34,223 nucleotides of DNA, taken from contig JAEZHY010000248.1 of the NCBI GenBank assembly GCA_023416335.1, positions 1-34,223 on the forward strand, written 5' to 3'. Numbering within the stretch: position 1 is the stretch's first letter; each line of letters starts with the position of its first letter. Position numbers and translations under genes: made by a program. Shown piece after piece: positions 7,183 through 15,228 of this stretch. The DNA comes from Pseudomonadota bacterium (GTDB lineage: Bacteria > Desulfobacterota > Syntrophobacteria > Syntrophobacterales > Syntrophobacteraceae). The notes beneath the pieces were generated by a model, which ran no database searches, was not told the origin of the DNA, and saw nothing but the letters and a program-made list of their open reading frames with translations.

Positions 7183-8577
7183 ATGGTACCTTTCTGGGAA
7201 GTGGCAAATCGAGCGATCAGCACCGGACGTCTGAAGAAAGTAAAAGACTTCGATTTCAACCTGTTCAATGTGGCATCCCGCCTCGTGAAGGAATACGGAA
7301 TCAAATACGACCCGAACACCCCGATTCCATCCGACGACGATCTGGCGGACCGGATTTTCGAAGCCGGCGTGAAGCTCTACGTAGAGGTAGGGACCTACTG
7401 CTTCGATTCCGGCAGGGTCATTAATTTCACCGAAGATGAAATCCGCGGCAGCATTACCGAACTCAATCGAATGCCCCGCGAAATCGAGATCGGCACGGGG
7501 CTCGAAAAACGGCGCCTCTTTGCCAGGGGCATCAGCGATCCCAGAAAGCCCATAGTGGTCGGCGGGTTCGTCGAGAGCAACCCGAAGGAAGGGCGCGACT
7601 TCGTCCAGATGTACAAGAGTGTCGCCCAGGAGAAAGTCATCGACGGGATTTATTACGGCCCACCGCCTGCGGGCATCGAAGGCAAAAAATGGGTGCTTAA
7701 TTCTCCCCTGGACGTTCACGCCTCGATCAGCGCGGCCGCATGGATGAGAGAAGCCCTCAGAAGCACCGGCCGGCCCGGCCTGCACCTGCTCGACGCCTGC
7801 CCCTCGGCGATCGGTGCTATTTCGACCTGCGATCCCGATAACGGGCTCCGTACATCGGACGCAATGACCTTCCCCACGATCAGCGAACTGAAGGTAAATT
7901 TCGAAGCTCTCAACAAGGTTGCCTACTGCCAGAATAAAGGTTACCTGAAGAACCCGTTCTGGACTTCCATCACGGGAGGATTTGCAGGAGGACCCGAAGG
8001 CTGTGCCATCGTCAATGTCGCTTCCGCGCTGAATTCGATCATGGTCTACCAGGTCGGCGGCGCCGGTTACGTCTGCAATGCCGGCCTGATGCAAAATCCG
8101 CCCATCAACACGATACGTCCGACCGTCTGGGTCCGGAACGCGAGCACGCAGGCCCTGGTCCGCAACACCCCGCTCATCTGCGGCGGAGGCGGCCTCACCG
8201 CGGCAGGCCCCGGTACCGAACAGATGCTCTGGGAAATCGCCGTGCTCGGAATTCACGTCTCCTGCGTCGGCGGCCACATTTTCCACGGCTGCAGAAAGTC
8301 CGTTATTGTAAAACCCAACCAGGGCACGGGCATGGAATCCCGCTGGGAAGGGGAAGCCGCCAGAGCGGGCTGCGCACTCAGCCGCGAGGAAGCAAACGAA
8401 CTCATCGTTTACATGATTTCGAAATACGAAAAGACGGTCACCCCGGACACGGCTCCGCAAGGCTTCAGCTTTGAGGACCTCTATGACTACGAAACTGTCC
8501 AGGTAAAACCCGAGTACTTCGACCTGTATTCCAAAGTGAAAAGGGAACTCGAGGATAAGGGTCTGATTTTCGATTAG
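7183..8577 (+). CDS. MtmB-family methyltransferase homologue without pyrrolysine
   Basis: A 464-residue protein, against about 458 in archaeal monomethylamine methyltransferase MtmB, similar along its whole length as I remember that family. Shared stretches include TEDEI near residue 83, RKPIV near 121, STGRPG near 194-199, AGPGTEQM, TGMESRWEGEAARA and the C-terminal LEDKGLIF. MtmB moves a methyl group from monomethylamine to a corrinoid protein using pyrrolysine (UAG) at residue 202, in a GRPGMGV-Pyl-GPE context. Here the matching stretch reads GRPGLHLLDACPSAIG, with ordinary residues and no in-frame TAG, so this is a pyrrolysine-free relative. Its substrate is therefore probably not free monomethylamine. 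GAGGAGGGAG lies eight bases before the ATG. Neighbours are hutH and a transporter; the likely partner is the corrinoid protein at 13452. The family call is confident, the reaction is not. Confidence 0.82.
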   Translation: MVPFWEVANRAISTGRLKKVKDFDFNLFNVASRLVKEYGIKYDPNTPIPSDDDLADRIFEAGVKLYVEVGTYCFDSGRVINFTEDEIRGSITELNRMPREIEIGTGLEKRRLFARGISDPRKPIVVGGFVESNPKEGRDFVQMYKSVAQEKVIDGIYYGPPPAGIEGKKWVLNSPLDVHASISAAAWMREALRSTGRPGLHLLDACPSAIGAISTCDPDNGLRTSDAMTFPTISELKVNFEALNKVAYCQNKGYLKNPFWTSITGGFAGGPEGCAIVNVASALNSIMVYQVGGAGYVCNAGLMQNPPINTIRPTVWVRNASTQALVRNTPLICGGGGLTAAGPGTEQMLWEIAVLGIHVSCVGGHIFHGCRKSVIVKPNQGTGMESRWEGEAARAGCALSREEANELIVYMISKYEKTVTPDTAPQGFSFEDLYDYETVQVKPEYFDLYSKVKRELEDKGLIFD

Positions 8578-8606
8578 GCCTGCATCAATAAAGAAACGGT
8601 GGACGT

Positions 8607-8646
8607 GTAGGGTGGGCACCCGGTTCTTTGGGTGCCCACCATCCGG
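8607..8646. repeat. GTAGGGTGGGCAC-type hairpin repeat
   Basis: GTAG followed by an 11-bp stem GGTGGGCACCC / GGGTGCCCACC with an eight-base loop, then ATCCGG. Related copies lie at 11499, 19033, 21628 and 24382. It sits about 30 bp after the MtmB-like gene and may fold in the transcript as a 3'-end stabiliser; it lacks the T-run of an intrinsic terminator. Confidence 0.75.
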
Positions 8647-8811
8647 CAATTTCGATAATGCTCATTCCCGCGAGTGCTCGGGGGAACTGTTGTTCCGAAT
8701 GAACGGACGGTGAGCACGATAATGCCTGTCCTCCTCGGCGCTGTAACCCGTGGACGAAATGGGACAATACCATTGACGACAATACACTAACCGCCTCCGG
8801 AGGTTATCGGA

Positions 8812-9909
8812 GTGGCCGAAATACGGTTTGCGAACGTTGTAAAAAAATATGGGACCGTCAAAGCGGTCGACGGAATCAGCTTTACAGCCAGGGACAAAGA
8901 ATTTGTCGTGCTCGTCGGGCCTTCGGGATGCGGCAAGACGACTACGCTCAGGATGATTGCCGGGCTCGAACAGGCCGATGAGGGTGATATCTATGTGGGC
9001 GATCGCAGGGTGAACGATCTGCCTCCGAAGGACCGCAGTCTGGCAATGGTCTTTCAGGATTACGCGCTCTATCCGCACATGACGGTTTACAAGAATATGT
9101 CTTTCGGACTGAGACTGAAAAAGCATCCGAAAGAGGAGATCCATCGCAGGGTACTTGAAGCCGCGAGAATTCTCGGCATCGAAGATTTACTCGACAGACG
9201 GCCCAAGCAGCTTTCAGGCGGACAGAGGCAGCGTGTTGCGATGGGCAGGGCTATCGTGCGCAAACCGCAGGCCTTCCTTTTCGACGAACCGTTGAGCAAC
9301 CTCGATGCAAAACTCCGTGTCCAGATGAGAAAGGAGTTGGCCAGACTCCACGAGCAGCTGGAGAATACGATCATATATGTGACCCACGACCAAATCGAAG
9401 CTATGACCCTCGCCGATCGTATCGTGATCATGGAAAAGGGCAGGATCATGCAGATCGGCAGCCCCATGGAGGTATTCAATCGCCCCAGGAATCAATTCGT
9501 TGCCGGTTTTATCGGAAGTCCCACGATGAATTTTCTCGAAGTCCAGGTACTGGAAGAAAACGGCGCGCTGGTATTGAAGAGTGAAGGTTTCCGATTTACC
9601 GTTCCTGAAAACCTGAGAGATCGATACATCAGGGCAAAAGACAGCAATGCGATCCTGGGAATTCGCCCTCAGCACATATATGACCCGAGCATCAAAGGGG
9701 ACGTGAACGGGGCCCAGCCCCTGCGACTGACCGTCGAGATAATCGAGCCGGTCGGAGTGGAAGTCATCCTGTACGGCAGCTGCGGTCCTGCCCAACTGAC
9801 CGCCTGCGTCGATCCCCAGACCCGTGCAGTCCCGCATCGGGAATGCGAGTTCATGGTCGATATGAACCAGGTTCATCTTTTCGATAAGAACACCGGAGAG
9901 GCCTATTAG
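8812..9909 (+). CDS. ABC transporter ATP-binding protein, CUT1 (MalK/UgpC/MsmK) type
   Basis: A 365-residue ATPase that would power import by the permeases at 11608 and 12557. Walker A GPSGCGKTT is at about 36-44, Q-loop FQDYALYPH at 81-89, signature LSGGQRQR at 134-141, Walker B FLFDEP at 155-160 and switch His192. The C-terminal ~125 residues match the regulatory TOBE-type extension of the MalK/UgpC group. The GTG start at 8812 is preceded by GGAGGT with a seven-base gap. This type usually serves sugars, polyols or glycerol-3-phosphate; placement among histidine and methyl-transfer genes suggests another cargo, which sequence alone cannot settle. The ATPase group is often shared between transporters. 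Confidence 0.92.
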   Translation: MAEIRFANVVKKYGTVKAVDGISFTARDKEFVVLVGPSGCGKTTTLRMIAGLEQADEGDIYVGDRRVNDLPPKDRSLAMVFQDYALYPHMTVYKNMSFGLRLKKHPKEEIHRRVLEAARILGIEDLLDRRPKQLSGGQRQRVAMGRAIVRKPQAFLFDEPLSNLDAKLRVQMRKELARLHEQLENTIIYVTHDQIEAMTLADRIVIMEKGRIMQIGSPMEVFNRPRNQFVAGFIGSPTMNFLEVQVLEENGALVLKSEGFRFTVPENLRDRYIRAKDSNAILGIRPQHIYDPSIKGDVNGAQPLRLTVEIIEPVGVEVILYGSCGPAQLTACVDPQTRAVPHRECEFMVDMNQVHLFDKNTGEAY

Positions 9910-9955
9910 GGTATCCGTGTTTGAACCTTTATGGACTAAATGCGCCCGTCTCAAA

Positions 9956-10033
9956 AAAGGAGGTGATATCAGCTAATTGTCCGGCAAAGGTTGCTTGGAA
10001 ATTACTACGAAAAATAGAGGGGCACGCCAATGA
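9956..10033 (+). promoter_or_regulatory. strong unused ribosome site and possible 18-codon leader ORF before the binding-protein gene
   Basis: AAAGGAGGTGAT at 9956-9967 is a full complement of the 16S rRNA 3' end, yet the next gene starts 62 bases later behind its own weaker site (AGAGGGG, 10016-10022). From TTG at 9977 an 18-codon frame runs to a TGA at 10031-10033 that overlaps the binding-protein ATG (ATGA). Either the leader peptide is translated and coupled to the main gene, or the site is a ribosome standby site. The gap of 13 bases between site and TTG is longer than ideal. Confidence 0.35.
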
Positions 10034-11340
10034 AAAAACACGTTTTAAGTATCCTGATGGCCTTTATGGCTTTTTGCTTTATTGCACCTGCCTCCAATGC
10101 GGCGGGTGAAACCAAGACAATCCGCTTCTGGTCGGACCAGAGCGAACCCTGGCAGCAGAAAATAATCGCCGCGATGGTTCAGGATTTTGAATTGTCTCAT
10201 CCCGGCGTGAAAGTGGAAGTCGAGTATATCGCGTTCAAGGACCGCCAGGCAAAGATGACCGCCGCCCTCGCCGCGCAGGATGTTCCCGAGGTGGCTCTTC
10301 TTTCGTCTCAGTACGCCACCAGCCTTCCGGCACAGGGGGCTCTCAAGAATCTCGACGGCCTCGTAAAGGACCTCGGAGGCCCTGAAGCATTCATGGGCGC
10401 TTCCCTCAGCCTTTCCAAATACAACGACCATTTCTACAGCCTGCCCTATGCCACCCTGCCCGTTGTGATGTGGTACAGGAAGGACCGCTTCGACGAAAAC
10501 GGACTCAAGCCGCCGCAAACACTCGATGAATTCTATAAGGCCGCAAAGACCCTCTCTGAAAAGGGAAAAGGCAAATACTTCGCCCTGGGGACCCCGTTCG
10601 GCCGCGGCGAATACACGGATGAAGGCTTCAGTTCCCTTGCGCTGTGGCCTATGGGCGGATATGTCTTCAACGAGAAGATGGAGGTCGCCTTCAATTCTCC
10701 CGATACGATCAAGGCTCTGGAATTTTACAAGAGCCTGTATCCGCTTACACCTCCCGGAAGTGAAACCTGGGAGTATGCGGATACCATGAAATCCTTCGTG
10801 AGTGGAAGCTGCGCCATGACGCTCTATTACGGCCGCATCCTGAAGAACCTCGAAGAATACGCCCCGGACATCCTGGCCAAGACGGGCGCGTTCCTCCCGC
10901 CGAAGGGTAAATACCAGCGCGCGGTGAATCCGCCGCAGAGCATCGGCGTATTCGAAAAGGCCAAGTATCCGAACGAAGGCGTGGAATTCCTGAAGTTCTT
11001 CCTCACGAGCAAGCATTATGTCGATTTCCTCTGGACCACTCCGGGACATTCGGTTCCGACCCTCAAGACCCAGGTGGAGCCCTGGCGGCAGCAGGAGCTT
11101 CTGAAAAAATATCCGGAGATCCTGGATGTACTGCTGAAGGCGTGCGACGGCGAAATCGGTTTCAGCCCGACGAAGCCCCCCGGAAATCCGATTGCCAGCC
11201 CGTACTGGCAGCCCATAAGAGGCGCGCAGATTATTCCGGATGCCGTCCAGAAAGTAACGCTGAAGAACGAGAATCCGAAGGAAGTCGCCGACTGGGCGCA
11301 GAAGGAAATCCAGAAGACGATAGAGAAGTTCAAGATGTAG
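10030..11340 (+). CDS. ABC transporter substrate-binding protein, family 1 (CUT1 type)
   Basis: A 436-residue periplasmic solute receptor. The N-terminus is a classical signal peptide (MKK, hydrophobic run, cleavage likely after ASNA near residue 24); there is no lipobox cysteine, so the mature protein should be free in the periplasm. TIRFWSDQSEPW at the mature start and the later NPPQSIGVFE and 'AVQKVTLKNENPKEV' regions are typical of the extracellular solute-binding family 1 that serves CUT1 importers. The ligand cannot be inferred from the fold. It follows the ATPase gene by 120 bp and precedes the two permease genes, after a 267-bp gap full of repeats. Context suggests the imported compound is what the hut and corrinoid enzymes degrade. 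Confidence 0.92.
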   Translation: MKKHVLSILMAFMAFCFIAPASNAAGETKTIRFWSDQSEPWQQKIIAAMVQDFELSHPGVKVEVEYIAFKDRQAKMTAALAAQDVPEVALLSSQYATSLPAQGALKNLDGLVKDLGGPEAFMGASLSLSKYNDHFYSLPYATLPVVMWYRKDRFDENGLKPPQTLDEFYKAAKTLSEKGKGKYFALGTPFGRGEYTDEGFSSLALWPMGGYVFNEKMEVAFNSPDTIKALEFYKSLYPLTPPGSETWEYADTMKSFVSGSCAMTLYYGRILKNLEEYAPDILAKTGAFLPPKGKYQRAVNPPQSIGVFEKAKYPNEGVEFLKFFLTSKHYVDFLWTTPGHSVPTLKTQVEPWRQQELLKKYPEILDVLLKACDGEIGFSPTKPPGNPIASPYWQPIRGAQIIPDAVQKVTLKNENPKEVADWAQKEIQKTIEKFKM

Positions 11341-11401
11341 GTCCGAGTTCCGGAGATGGGACCAACGCCGGATGTCCGAAGCTAGAGCTTCCCAAATCCG
11401 G

Positions 11402-11427
11402 GGTTCCCAAGCCGGAGCTTAGGAACC
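11402..11427. repeat. GGTTCCCAAGG-type palindrome
   Basis: GGTTCCCAAGC CGGA GCTTAGGAACC, a near-perfect dyad. Close relatives lie at 19141-19168 and 24444-24470, each with a CGGA loop. The three copies show it is a dispersed genomic repeat and not a gene-specific terminator. Confidence 0.75.
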
Positions 11428-11445
11428 AGCAGCGCAAGGCAGGAC

Positions 11446-11474
11446 CGATGGGTGCAGCGAAGCGCAACCCATCG
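11446..11474. repeat. short CGATGGGT...ACCCATCG hairpin
   Basis: CGATGGGT and ACCCATCG flank GCAGCGAAGCGCA. The arm sequence equals the AACCCATCG arm of the 200-bp elements at 21326 and 25320, so this looks like a reduced member of that family. Confidence 0.6.
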
Positions 11475-11498
11475 TTTCACAAGTGAGCTGTGAGCAAT

Positions 11499-11534
11499 GT
11501 AGGGTGGGCACGGTTTTATCGTGCCCACCGTCCG
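11499..11534. repeat. GTAGGGTGGGCAC-type hairpin repeat
   Basis: GTAGGGTGGGCACG, loop GTTTTAT, CGTGCCCACCGTC. Same family as the repeat at 8607. It lies between the binding-protein gene and the first permease gene, in the middle of the transporter operon, and could cause differential expression of the abundant binding protein and the scarcer permeases. Confidence 0.75.
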
Positions 11535-11607
11535 GCCAATCGGAAGATTTCGACAAAGTTTTATCTCTGCCCATGAAGAAGTAGATCCAAGGAATGATCG
11601 CACCACA

Positions 11608-12546
11608 ATGAGTCGCAACACGCTGGAATTTGAACAGAGCGAAAGAACTTTCGAAGACCGAAGTTCTCTGACTTACGAGCAGAGGGAGAGGCGTTTCGGC
11701 ATCAAACTCCTCCTGCCGAGCCTGACCTTCGTGGGAATCCTGATTGTCCTGCCGATCGTTTACAACATCTATCTCAGCTTCAATTTCGTTTCGAGCTACG
11801 ACCCGACTCACCCTAAGTTCGTCGGCCTGGAAAACTACATCGCACTGCTTCAAAACAGCGTTTTCTGGAACGATCTCTTCAACGGAATTGTCTACACATT
11901 CGGATCCGTTATCCTGCAATTGGCGCTCGGGCTTGCAATCGCTCTTTTCCTGAACCAGAATTTCTTCGGGCGGAACCTGCTCCGCGGAATCGTACTGCTT
12001 CCATACCTGATCCCGACCGTCTGCGCGGTCTTCATGGCAAGATGGATGCTCGACCCGGTTACGGGAATCGTCAATTCGGTCATTGCCCCCCTGGGCCTCT
12101 CGCCCAATTGGCTCGGCAAACCCCTGACAGCGATGATCTCGGCAGTTGCGGTCAATACGTGGCGTTTCTTCCCGTTCGTGGAAATCGCGCTTCTGGCGAG
12201 GCTCCAGACAATTTCGCCGTCGCTGTACGAAGCAGCCGAACTCGACGGGGCAAACGCATTCCAGAAATTCTATCACATAACGCTTCCCGAACTGTCTTCG
12301 GTTATGTTTGTCGTGGCTTTGCTGCGTACGATCTGGAGCTTCAATGATTTTCAGCTGATCTATATCCTCACGGGCGGAGGACCGATGAATGCAACGGAAA
12401 CCCTCCCGCTCCTGGCGTACAGGGAGGCCTTCGACAACAACAACATCGGCATGGGATGCACCGTGGCCATGTTCATGACGTTTATTCTCATCCTGACGTT
12501 CGGGATTTATTACAAGATATTCAAACCCTTAAGAGAAACGCATTAG
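11608..12546 (+). CDS. ABC transporter permease, CUT1 type, first subunit (MalF/UgpA-like)
   Basis: A 312-residue inner-membrane permease with about six transmembrane helices; the first begins near residue 32 after a charged cytosolic N-terminus. The EAA loop that contacts the ATPase is clear: EAAELDGANAFQKFYHITLP in the second half. FVGLENY ahead of helix 2 is typical of the MalF/UgpA group. I chose the ATG at 11608, with AAGGA about 14 bases upstream. The frame stays open further upstream but only through repeat DNA, so a longer start is unlikely. The gene pairs with the second permease, which starts ten bases after its stop. Confidence 0.9.
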   Translation: MSRNTLEFEQSERTFEDRSSLTYEQRERRFGIKLLLPSLTFVGILIVLPIVYNIYLSFNFVSSYDPTHPKFVGLENYIALLQNSVFWNDLFNGIVYTFGSVILQLALGLAIALFLNQNFFGRNLLRGIVLLPYLIPTVCAVFMARWMLDPVTGIVNSVIAPLGLSPNWLGKPLTAMISAVAVNTWRFFPFVEIALLARLQTISPSLYEAAELDGANAFQKFYHITLPELSSVMFVVALLRTIWSFNDFQLIYILTGGGPMNATETLPLLAYREAFDNNNIGMGCTVAMFMTFILILTFGIYYKIFKPLRETH

Positions 12547-12556
12547 GTTCGGGACC

Positions 12557-13384
12557 GTGAAGAAGCAGCTGTTTGCAATCGCGAAATACACTACGGCAAT
12601 CTTGATCGCCGCCTTCATCCTGGCGCCGATCCTGTGGACGCTTCTCTGTTCCCTGAAACCGAATTCGGAGATCCTCAGGTATCCCCCGACCGTTTTCCCC
12701 GAAAAAATTATCTTCTCGCACTACAGCGATTTGCTGAAGGATACCTATTTCCCGGATTATTTTCTGAACAGCCTTTTTGTCGCCCTGGTGTCTACTCCGC
12801 TGACCCTGCTGATCGCAACTCCCGGCGCATACAGCCTGACCCGGTTCAGGTTCCGCGGCAGGGACAGTTTTGCGATGTTCCTGCTCTTTTCGTACATGGT
12901 GCCCCTGCTCCTGCTCGGCCTCCCGATGTTCATGCTGATGAGCCTTTTCCATCTGCTTAACACCAGGATAAGTCTGATCGTCTCCTACGTTGCATTTTGT
13001 CTTCCGTTTTGCATGTGGATGCTTCGTTCTTTTTTCCTGAGCATCCCGAAGTCTCTGGAAGAAGCGGCCATGGTGGACGGCGCAAGCCGAGGACAGGCTC
13101 TGATGAAGATCGTCATGCCTCTGGCAATGCCGGGGTTGATTTCATGCGGAATATTCACTTTCGTTCTGGTGTGGAACGAATACACCCTGGCACTGCTGTT
13201 TATCAGGTCGGAGAGTCTGAAGACGCTCCCGCTGGGAATGGTTGCCTTCATGGGCAGGGTAGCATCCCAGTGGGGATACCTTCTTCCGGCCATCATACTC
13301 ATGGTCGCCCCCCTTCTCGCGGTCTTCATGTTCATTCAGAGGGCCCTGGTCAGGGGATTTCTTGCAGGCGCAACCAAAGGTTAA
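12557..13384 (+). CDS. ABC transporter permease, CUT1 type, second subunit (MalG/UgpE-like)
   Basis: A 275-residue inner-membrane permease with six predicted helices, matching the usual length of the MalG/UgpE group. The EAA loop EEAAMVDGASRGQALMKIVM is intact, and the SLKP stretch after helix 1 is characteristic of this subunit. The start is a GTG ten bases after the first permease stop, so the two are cotranscribed and probably produced in equal amounts. The predicted complex is one of each permease, two copies of the ATPase and the periplasmic receptor. The corrinoid-protein gene follows 67 bp later on the same strand. Confidence 0.9.
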   Translation: MKKQLFAIAKYTTAILIAAFILAPILWTLLCSLKPNSEILRYPPTVFPEKIIFSHYSDLLKDTYFPDYFLNSLFVALVSTPLTLLIATPGAYSLTRFRFRGRDSFAMFLLFSYMVPLLLLGLPMFMLMSLFHLLNTRISLIVSYVAFCLPFCMWMLRSFFLSIPKSLEEAAMVDGASRGQALMKIVMPLAMPGLISCGIFTFVLVWNEYTLALLFIRSESLKTLPLGMVAFMGRVASQWGYLLPAIILMVAPLLAVFMFIQRALVRGFLAGATKG

Positions 13385-13451
13385 TCGCCCGGCTCGCCCC
13401 GCGATGGGGCCAAGCATAGTAACAGGATGAAAACCGAGAAAGGACATGTAG

Positions 13452-14099
13452 ATGGAAGACAATGTAATGAAAGAATTGGATGAGGCCATCAAGACTTACG
13501 ATGTCGAGGCAGCCGAGCGCAGTGCACGGAAAGCCCTGGAGCTGAAGATGGACCCTTTCGAGGTGATCGTAAAGGGTCTCACGCCCGCAATCGAAGAAGT
13601 CGGGAGGCTGTTTGAAAGCGGCGAGATTTTCCTGCCGCACCTCGTAACGGCCGGAGATGCGATGCTCGCAGCGGTGGATATCCTGAAGAAGGATATGACA
13701 TCCGAAGAACTCGCCTCCAGCAGACGTGGCCAGATAGTAATCGGGACGGTCAAGGGCGATGTGCACAACATCGGCAAGAACATCGTCGGAATCATGCTGA
13801 CCGCCGCCGGCTACAACGTGATCGACCTGGGGATCGACGTCGATCCTTCCAAATTTGTGGAAGAGGCTGCACGAAACAAAGCCGACATCATCGCGGTATC
13901 GGCACTCATGACCTTTACCGCCCAGAACATGCGGATGGTCACGGAATACCTCGAAATGGAAGGAATGCGGGACAAGTTCAAGGTAATCTTCGGCGGCGGG
14001 CCTCTCAATGCGGCATGGGCCAGAGAGATGGGAGCCGACGCCTATGCGCCGGACGCCCATAAGACCGTCGCGGTCGTCAATGAATTGCTGGGGAATTAA
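13452..14099 (+). CDS. corrinoid protein of methyltransferase system (MtbC/MttC-like)
   Basis: A 215-residue cytosolic protein that carries the cobalamin methyl group in three-part methyltransferase systems. The N-terminal helical cap (about 1-85) is followed by a Rossmann-like B12 domain with the base-off signature GDVHNIGKN (102-110). His105 is the expected lower cobalt ligand; SALMT (150-154) and GGGPLN (181-186) line the nucleotide-tail pocket. AAAGGAC lies about eight bases before the ATG. It is the only corrinoid protein in the window, so both the MtmB-like and MttB-like enzymes may load it. Related proteins are MtmC, MtbC, MttC and MtgC; sequence does not tell which substrate class it serves. 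Reactivation would need the RACo-like protein at 21721 or the activation-domain protein at 2197. Confidence 0.93.
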   Translation: MEDNVMKELDEAIKTYDVEAAERSARKALELKMDPFEVIVKGLTPAIEEVGRLFESGEIFLPHLVTAGDAMLAAVDILKKDMTSEELASSRRGQIVIGTVKGDVHNIGKNIVGIMLTAAGYNVIDLGIDVDPSKFVEEAARNKADIIAVSALMTFTAQNMRMVTEYLEMEGMRDKFKVIFGGGPLNAAWAREMGADAYAPDAHKTVAVVNELLGN

Positions 14100-14189
14100 A
14101 CGGACATAAAGACCTTCCGAAAGGAGGCTCCCCCGAAGGCCCCGGAGCGCCAAAAACTCACTTTACCTGACGGGGAAAAAGAGGAAATT

Positions 14190-15209
14190 ATGGGACAGAA
14201 CGATTTCATCTATTTGAGCCAGGAAGACGTCCTCGCCACCGATCTACCCATGACGCGCGTGCTCGACATAATAGAATCCGTTTTGGCGATGCACGATGCC
14301 GGAACAGTCAATCTTCCATCTAAAGTAATCCTGGACCTGGGGGAACGGGAACGGGGCAGAATCAACGCCATGCCCGCCTACCTCGGAGGTGATTTTGAAA
14401 TCTGCGGAATGAAGTGGATCGCGGGTTTCCCTAAAAACCCGGTCAAGTACGGCATTCCCCGGGCACACGCACTGACGATTCTTAACGATGCGGAAACGGG
14501 TGTTCCCCTCGCAGTCATGGACGGGACCTTCATCAGCGCGATGCGAACGGGCGCAGTGACGGGCGTCGGAGCAAAATACCTCGCGAATCCGGATTCCGAA
14601 GTCGTCGGCATTATCGGCAACGGAGTTCAGGCAAAGACCCAGATAATGGCCCTCAAGGCAGCTCTTCCATCCCTGAAGCTGCTCAAAGGCTATGACCTCC
14701 GAAGGGAGACATCCGAGAGCTTCCTCAAATGGGCATCCGAGAAACTCGGCCTGCAGACCGAAGTCGCCGAAACCCCGCGGCAGGCCGTCGAAGGCTCGGA
14801 CGTCATCGTAACCGTAACGGTTGCGGATGAGCCCATCGTGAAAGATGCCTGGCTCAAGAAGGGAAGCTTCTTCACCCACGTCGGATCCTACCAGGAAGAA
14901 GAAGAACTGGTCGTCTACAATTCCGACAAGATCGTCGTGGATCTCTGGGAAGAGGTGCTTCACCGGGGAACTCCGCTTCTGGCCCGGCTCTTCAAGGCAG
15001 GCAAGATCTCCGAGGACAAAATCTACGCCAATATCGGCGCGATAGTCCGGGGCACGAAGAAGGGGCGCGAAACCAGAGACGAGAGAATATTCTACTCTCC
15101 CCTGGGACTCGGCAGCGAAGACATCGGAGTTGCGAGCCTGGTCTATAAAGAGGCGAAAGCTAAAGGGCTCGGCGTTGCCCTCAAACTCTGGGATACATCC
15201 TGGTCATAG
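14190..15209 (+). CDS. ornithine cyclodeaminase/mu-crystallin family oxidoreductase
   Basis: A 339-residue NAD(P)-dependent enzyme. Family marks are the substrate-side Lys75 in GMKWIAGFP, SAMRTGAVTGVGAKYLA at about 116-132, and the dinucleotide-binding loop GIIGNGVQA at 140-148. Members include ornithine cyclodeaminase, archaeal alanine dehydrogenase, ketimine and pyrroline-carboxylate reductases, which all handle imines of amino acids. Real ornithine cyclodeaminase activity is not evident from context. Lying between the corrinoid protein and the MttB-like methyltransferase, it could oxidise or reduce an amino-acid imine produced from the substrate, for instance a secondary N-methyl amine; that is inference. 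AGAGGA precedes the ATG at a normal distance. It is on the same strand as its neighbours, with short gaps (90 and 19 bp), so an operon is likely. Confidence 0.85.
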   Translation: MGQNDFIYLSQEDVLATDLPMTRVLDIIESVLAMHDAGTVNLPSKVILDLGERERGRINAMPAYLGGDFEICGMKWIAGFPKNPVKYGIPRAHALTILNDAETGVPLAVMDGTFISAMRTGAVTGVGAKYLANPDSEVVGIIGNGVQAKTQIMALKAALPSLKLLKGYDLRRETSESFLKWASEKLGLQTEVAETPRQAVEGSDVIVTVTVADEPIVKDAWLKKGSFFTHVGSYQEEEELVVYNSDKIVVDLWEEVLHRGTPLLARLFKAGKISEDKIYANIGAIVRGTKKGRETRDERIFYSPLGLGSEDIGVASLVYKEAKAKGLGVALKLWDTSWS

Positions 15210-15228
15210 CGGAAGGAGATATTAGGGC

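Noticed and set aside
8607..8646. Hairpin after the MtmB-like gene as an intrinsic terminator
   Set aside because: Strong stem but no T-run, and near-identical copies lie elsewhere, so it is better called a dispersed repeat.
7180..8649. Long open frame (489 codons) on the strand opposite the MtmB-like gene
   Set aside because: Fully antisense to a clear family member, no domain recognised; long opposite frames are expected from GC-rich codon use.
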